Shown here piece by piece: positions 63,724 through 64,000 of a stretch of 64,000 nt of DNA. The stretch's first letter is position 1. Each line of letters begins with the position of its first letter. The position numbers were made by a program, and so were the translations under genes. The notes beneath the pieces were generated by a model. That model did no database searches. It worked only from the letters and a program-made list of their open reading frames with translations, and was not told where the DNA came from. This DNA comes from Trichomonas vaginalis G3 (taxonomy: Eukaryota; Parabasalia; Trichomonadida; Trichomonadidae). Location: the NCBI RefSeq assembly GCF_026262505.1, contig NC_067206.1, positions 37,587,896 through 37,651,895 on the forward strand, given 5' to 3'.

Positions 63724-64000
63724 CTAATGATTATTTGAATTTATGAAATCAATTATTTGATTCATTCTTTCTTCAATCTCTTCTATTCTTTTTGTTAAAT
63801 CATCTATTTTCATTAATGAGGTGATTCTTGATTGAGGAATAGATTTCAAACTAACCACTCCTTTTATTTTTGAAATTTTGAATCCATCAACTTTAAACAT
63901 TTTATTCAATTTACATGTTGTCAATTCTTCAAATAATTTTTTATTATTAGCATAATAGTCATTAAATTCTTCAACAGATTTAAAAATTTTTATTTCAGTA
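63724..64000 (-). CDS. Polinton C hypothetical protein, 5' part outside window
   Basis: The minus-strand frame is open from the window edge to a stop at 63724. It reads TEIKIFKSVEEFNDYYANNK, then a middle with CKLNKMFKVDGFKISKIKGV, and a C-terminal coiled coil (KRIEEIEERMNQIIDFINSN). The pattern of a small basic domain followed by a coiled coil is like the C-terminal part of viral DNA-binding proteins, but no family is recognisable from this piece. The start is outside the window. Confidence 0.5.
   Translation of the reverse strand, partial: TEIKIFKSVEEFNDYYANNKKLFEELTTCKLNKMFKVDGFKISKIKGVVSLKSIPQSRITSLMKIDDLTKRIEEIEERMNQIIDFINSNNH

Larger units (their letters stand above)
63324..64000. mobile_element. 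Polinton C, left end (continues beyond window)
   Basis: It begins GTGTGACTTTTTTTGT, the same terminus as Polinton A at 13130 but in the opposite orientation. From about 63520 the sequence (TTAACATTAATTTTAAAATA, then CTTTTATAAAAGAAGCTATA) matches the inner side of the Polinton A end up to the terminal gene at 63585. A ~140-bp stretch between differs completely, so the two copies are relatives and not simple duplicates. Its terminal gene is a broken short remnant, so this end looks degraded. Confidence 0.65.

Overview
The window looks like a piece of the Trichomonas vaginalis genome or that of a close relative. It is AT-rich, its genes have no recognisable introns, it has flagellar genes suited to a flagellated protist, and it has giant trichomonad surface proteins with GGA(I/V) and FxxN repeats. 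It is also loaded with Polinton/Maverick DNA, which is known to make up a large part of the T. vaginalis genome. The species assignment rests on pattern recognition, not on a search.

Layout. (1) 1-13130 is the right-hand part of Polinton A; its left end lies outside the window. It carries fibre-type genes, a 3.2 kb repeat-bounded cassette region (2449-5640), a retrovirus-like integrase, a broken protein-primed DNA polymerase B and terminal accessory genes. (2) 13131-24299 is host DNA: a beta-helix gene fragment, a FAM184-like coiled-coil gene and a head-to-head IFT172 gene. (3) 24306-47059 is a complete Polinton B of a different family. Its terminal inverted repeats share an identical 137-nt core and it is flanked by a 6-bp target duplication (AATGAA). 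It carries a capsid block, an SF3 helicase, a packaging ATPase, KilA-N regulators, an integrase, a collar-domain fibre and a Dam-like adenine methyltransferase; several genes are broken. (4) 47066-63323 is host DNA: a CAP-domain-like surface protein interrupted by an in-frame TGA, then two tandem paralogous giant Pmp-like surface proteins. (5) 63324-64000 is the start of Polinton C, of the same family as A and in opposite orientation.

How the genes work together. The Polintons encode modules for integration, DNA replication, capsid building and DNA packaging, plus host-interaction or regulatory genes. On top of this sits an accessory layer found in both Polinton families: KilA-N genes and a cysteine-containing 304-313 aa protein. 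Each is preceded by the same leader, followed by a similar 3' tail, and bounded by inverted repeats made of a constant A/T-rich stretch plus a variable palindrome, often with GATC at its centre. This is the best candidate here for an undescribed system: gene-cassette-like units moving within and between Polintons. Two further layers are short GC-rich palindromes embedded inside Polinton reading frames, and very compact promoter-like spacers (T-run, TCTA-like core, ATG) including 17-36 bp spacers between divergent genes.

The host islands contain an intraflagellar-transport/coiled-coil pair and adhesin-like surface genes. No rRNA, tRNA or CRISPR array was seen.
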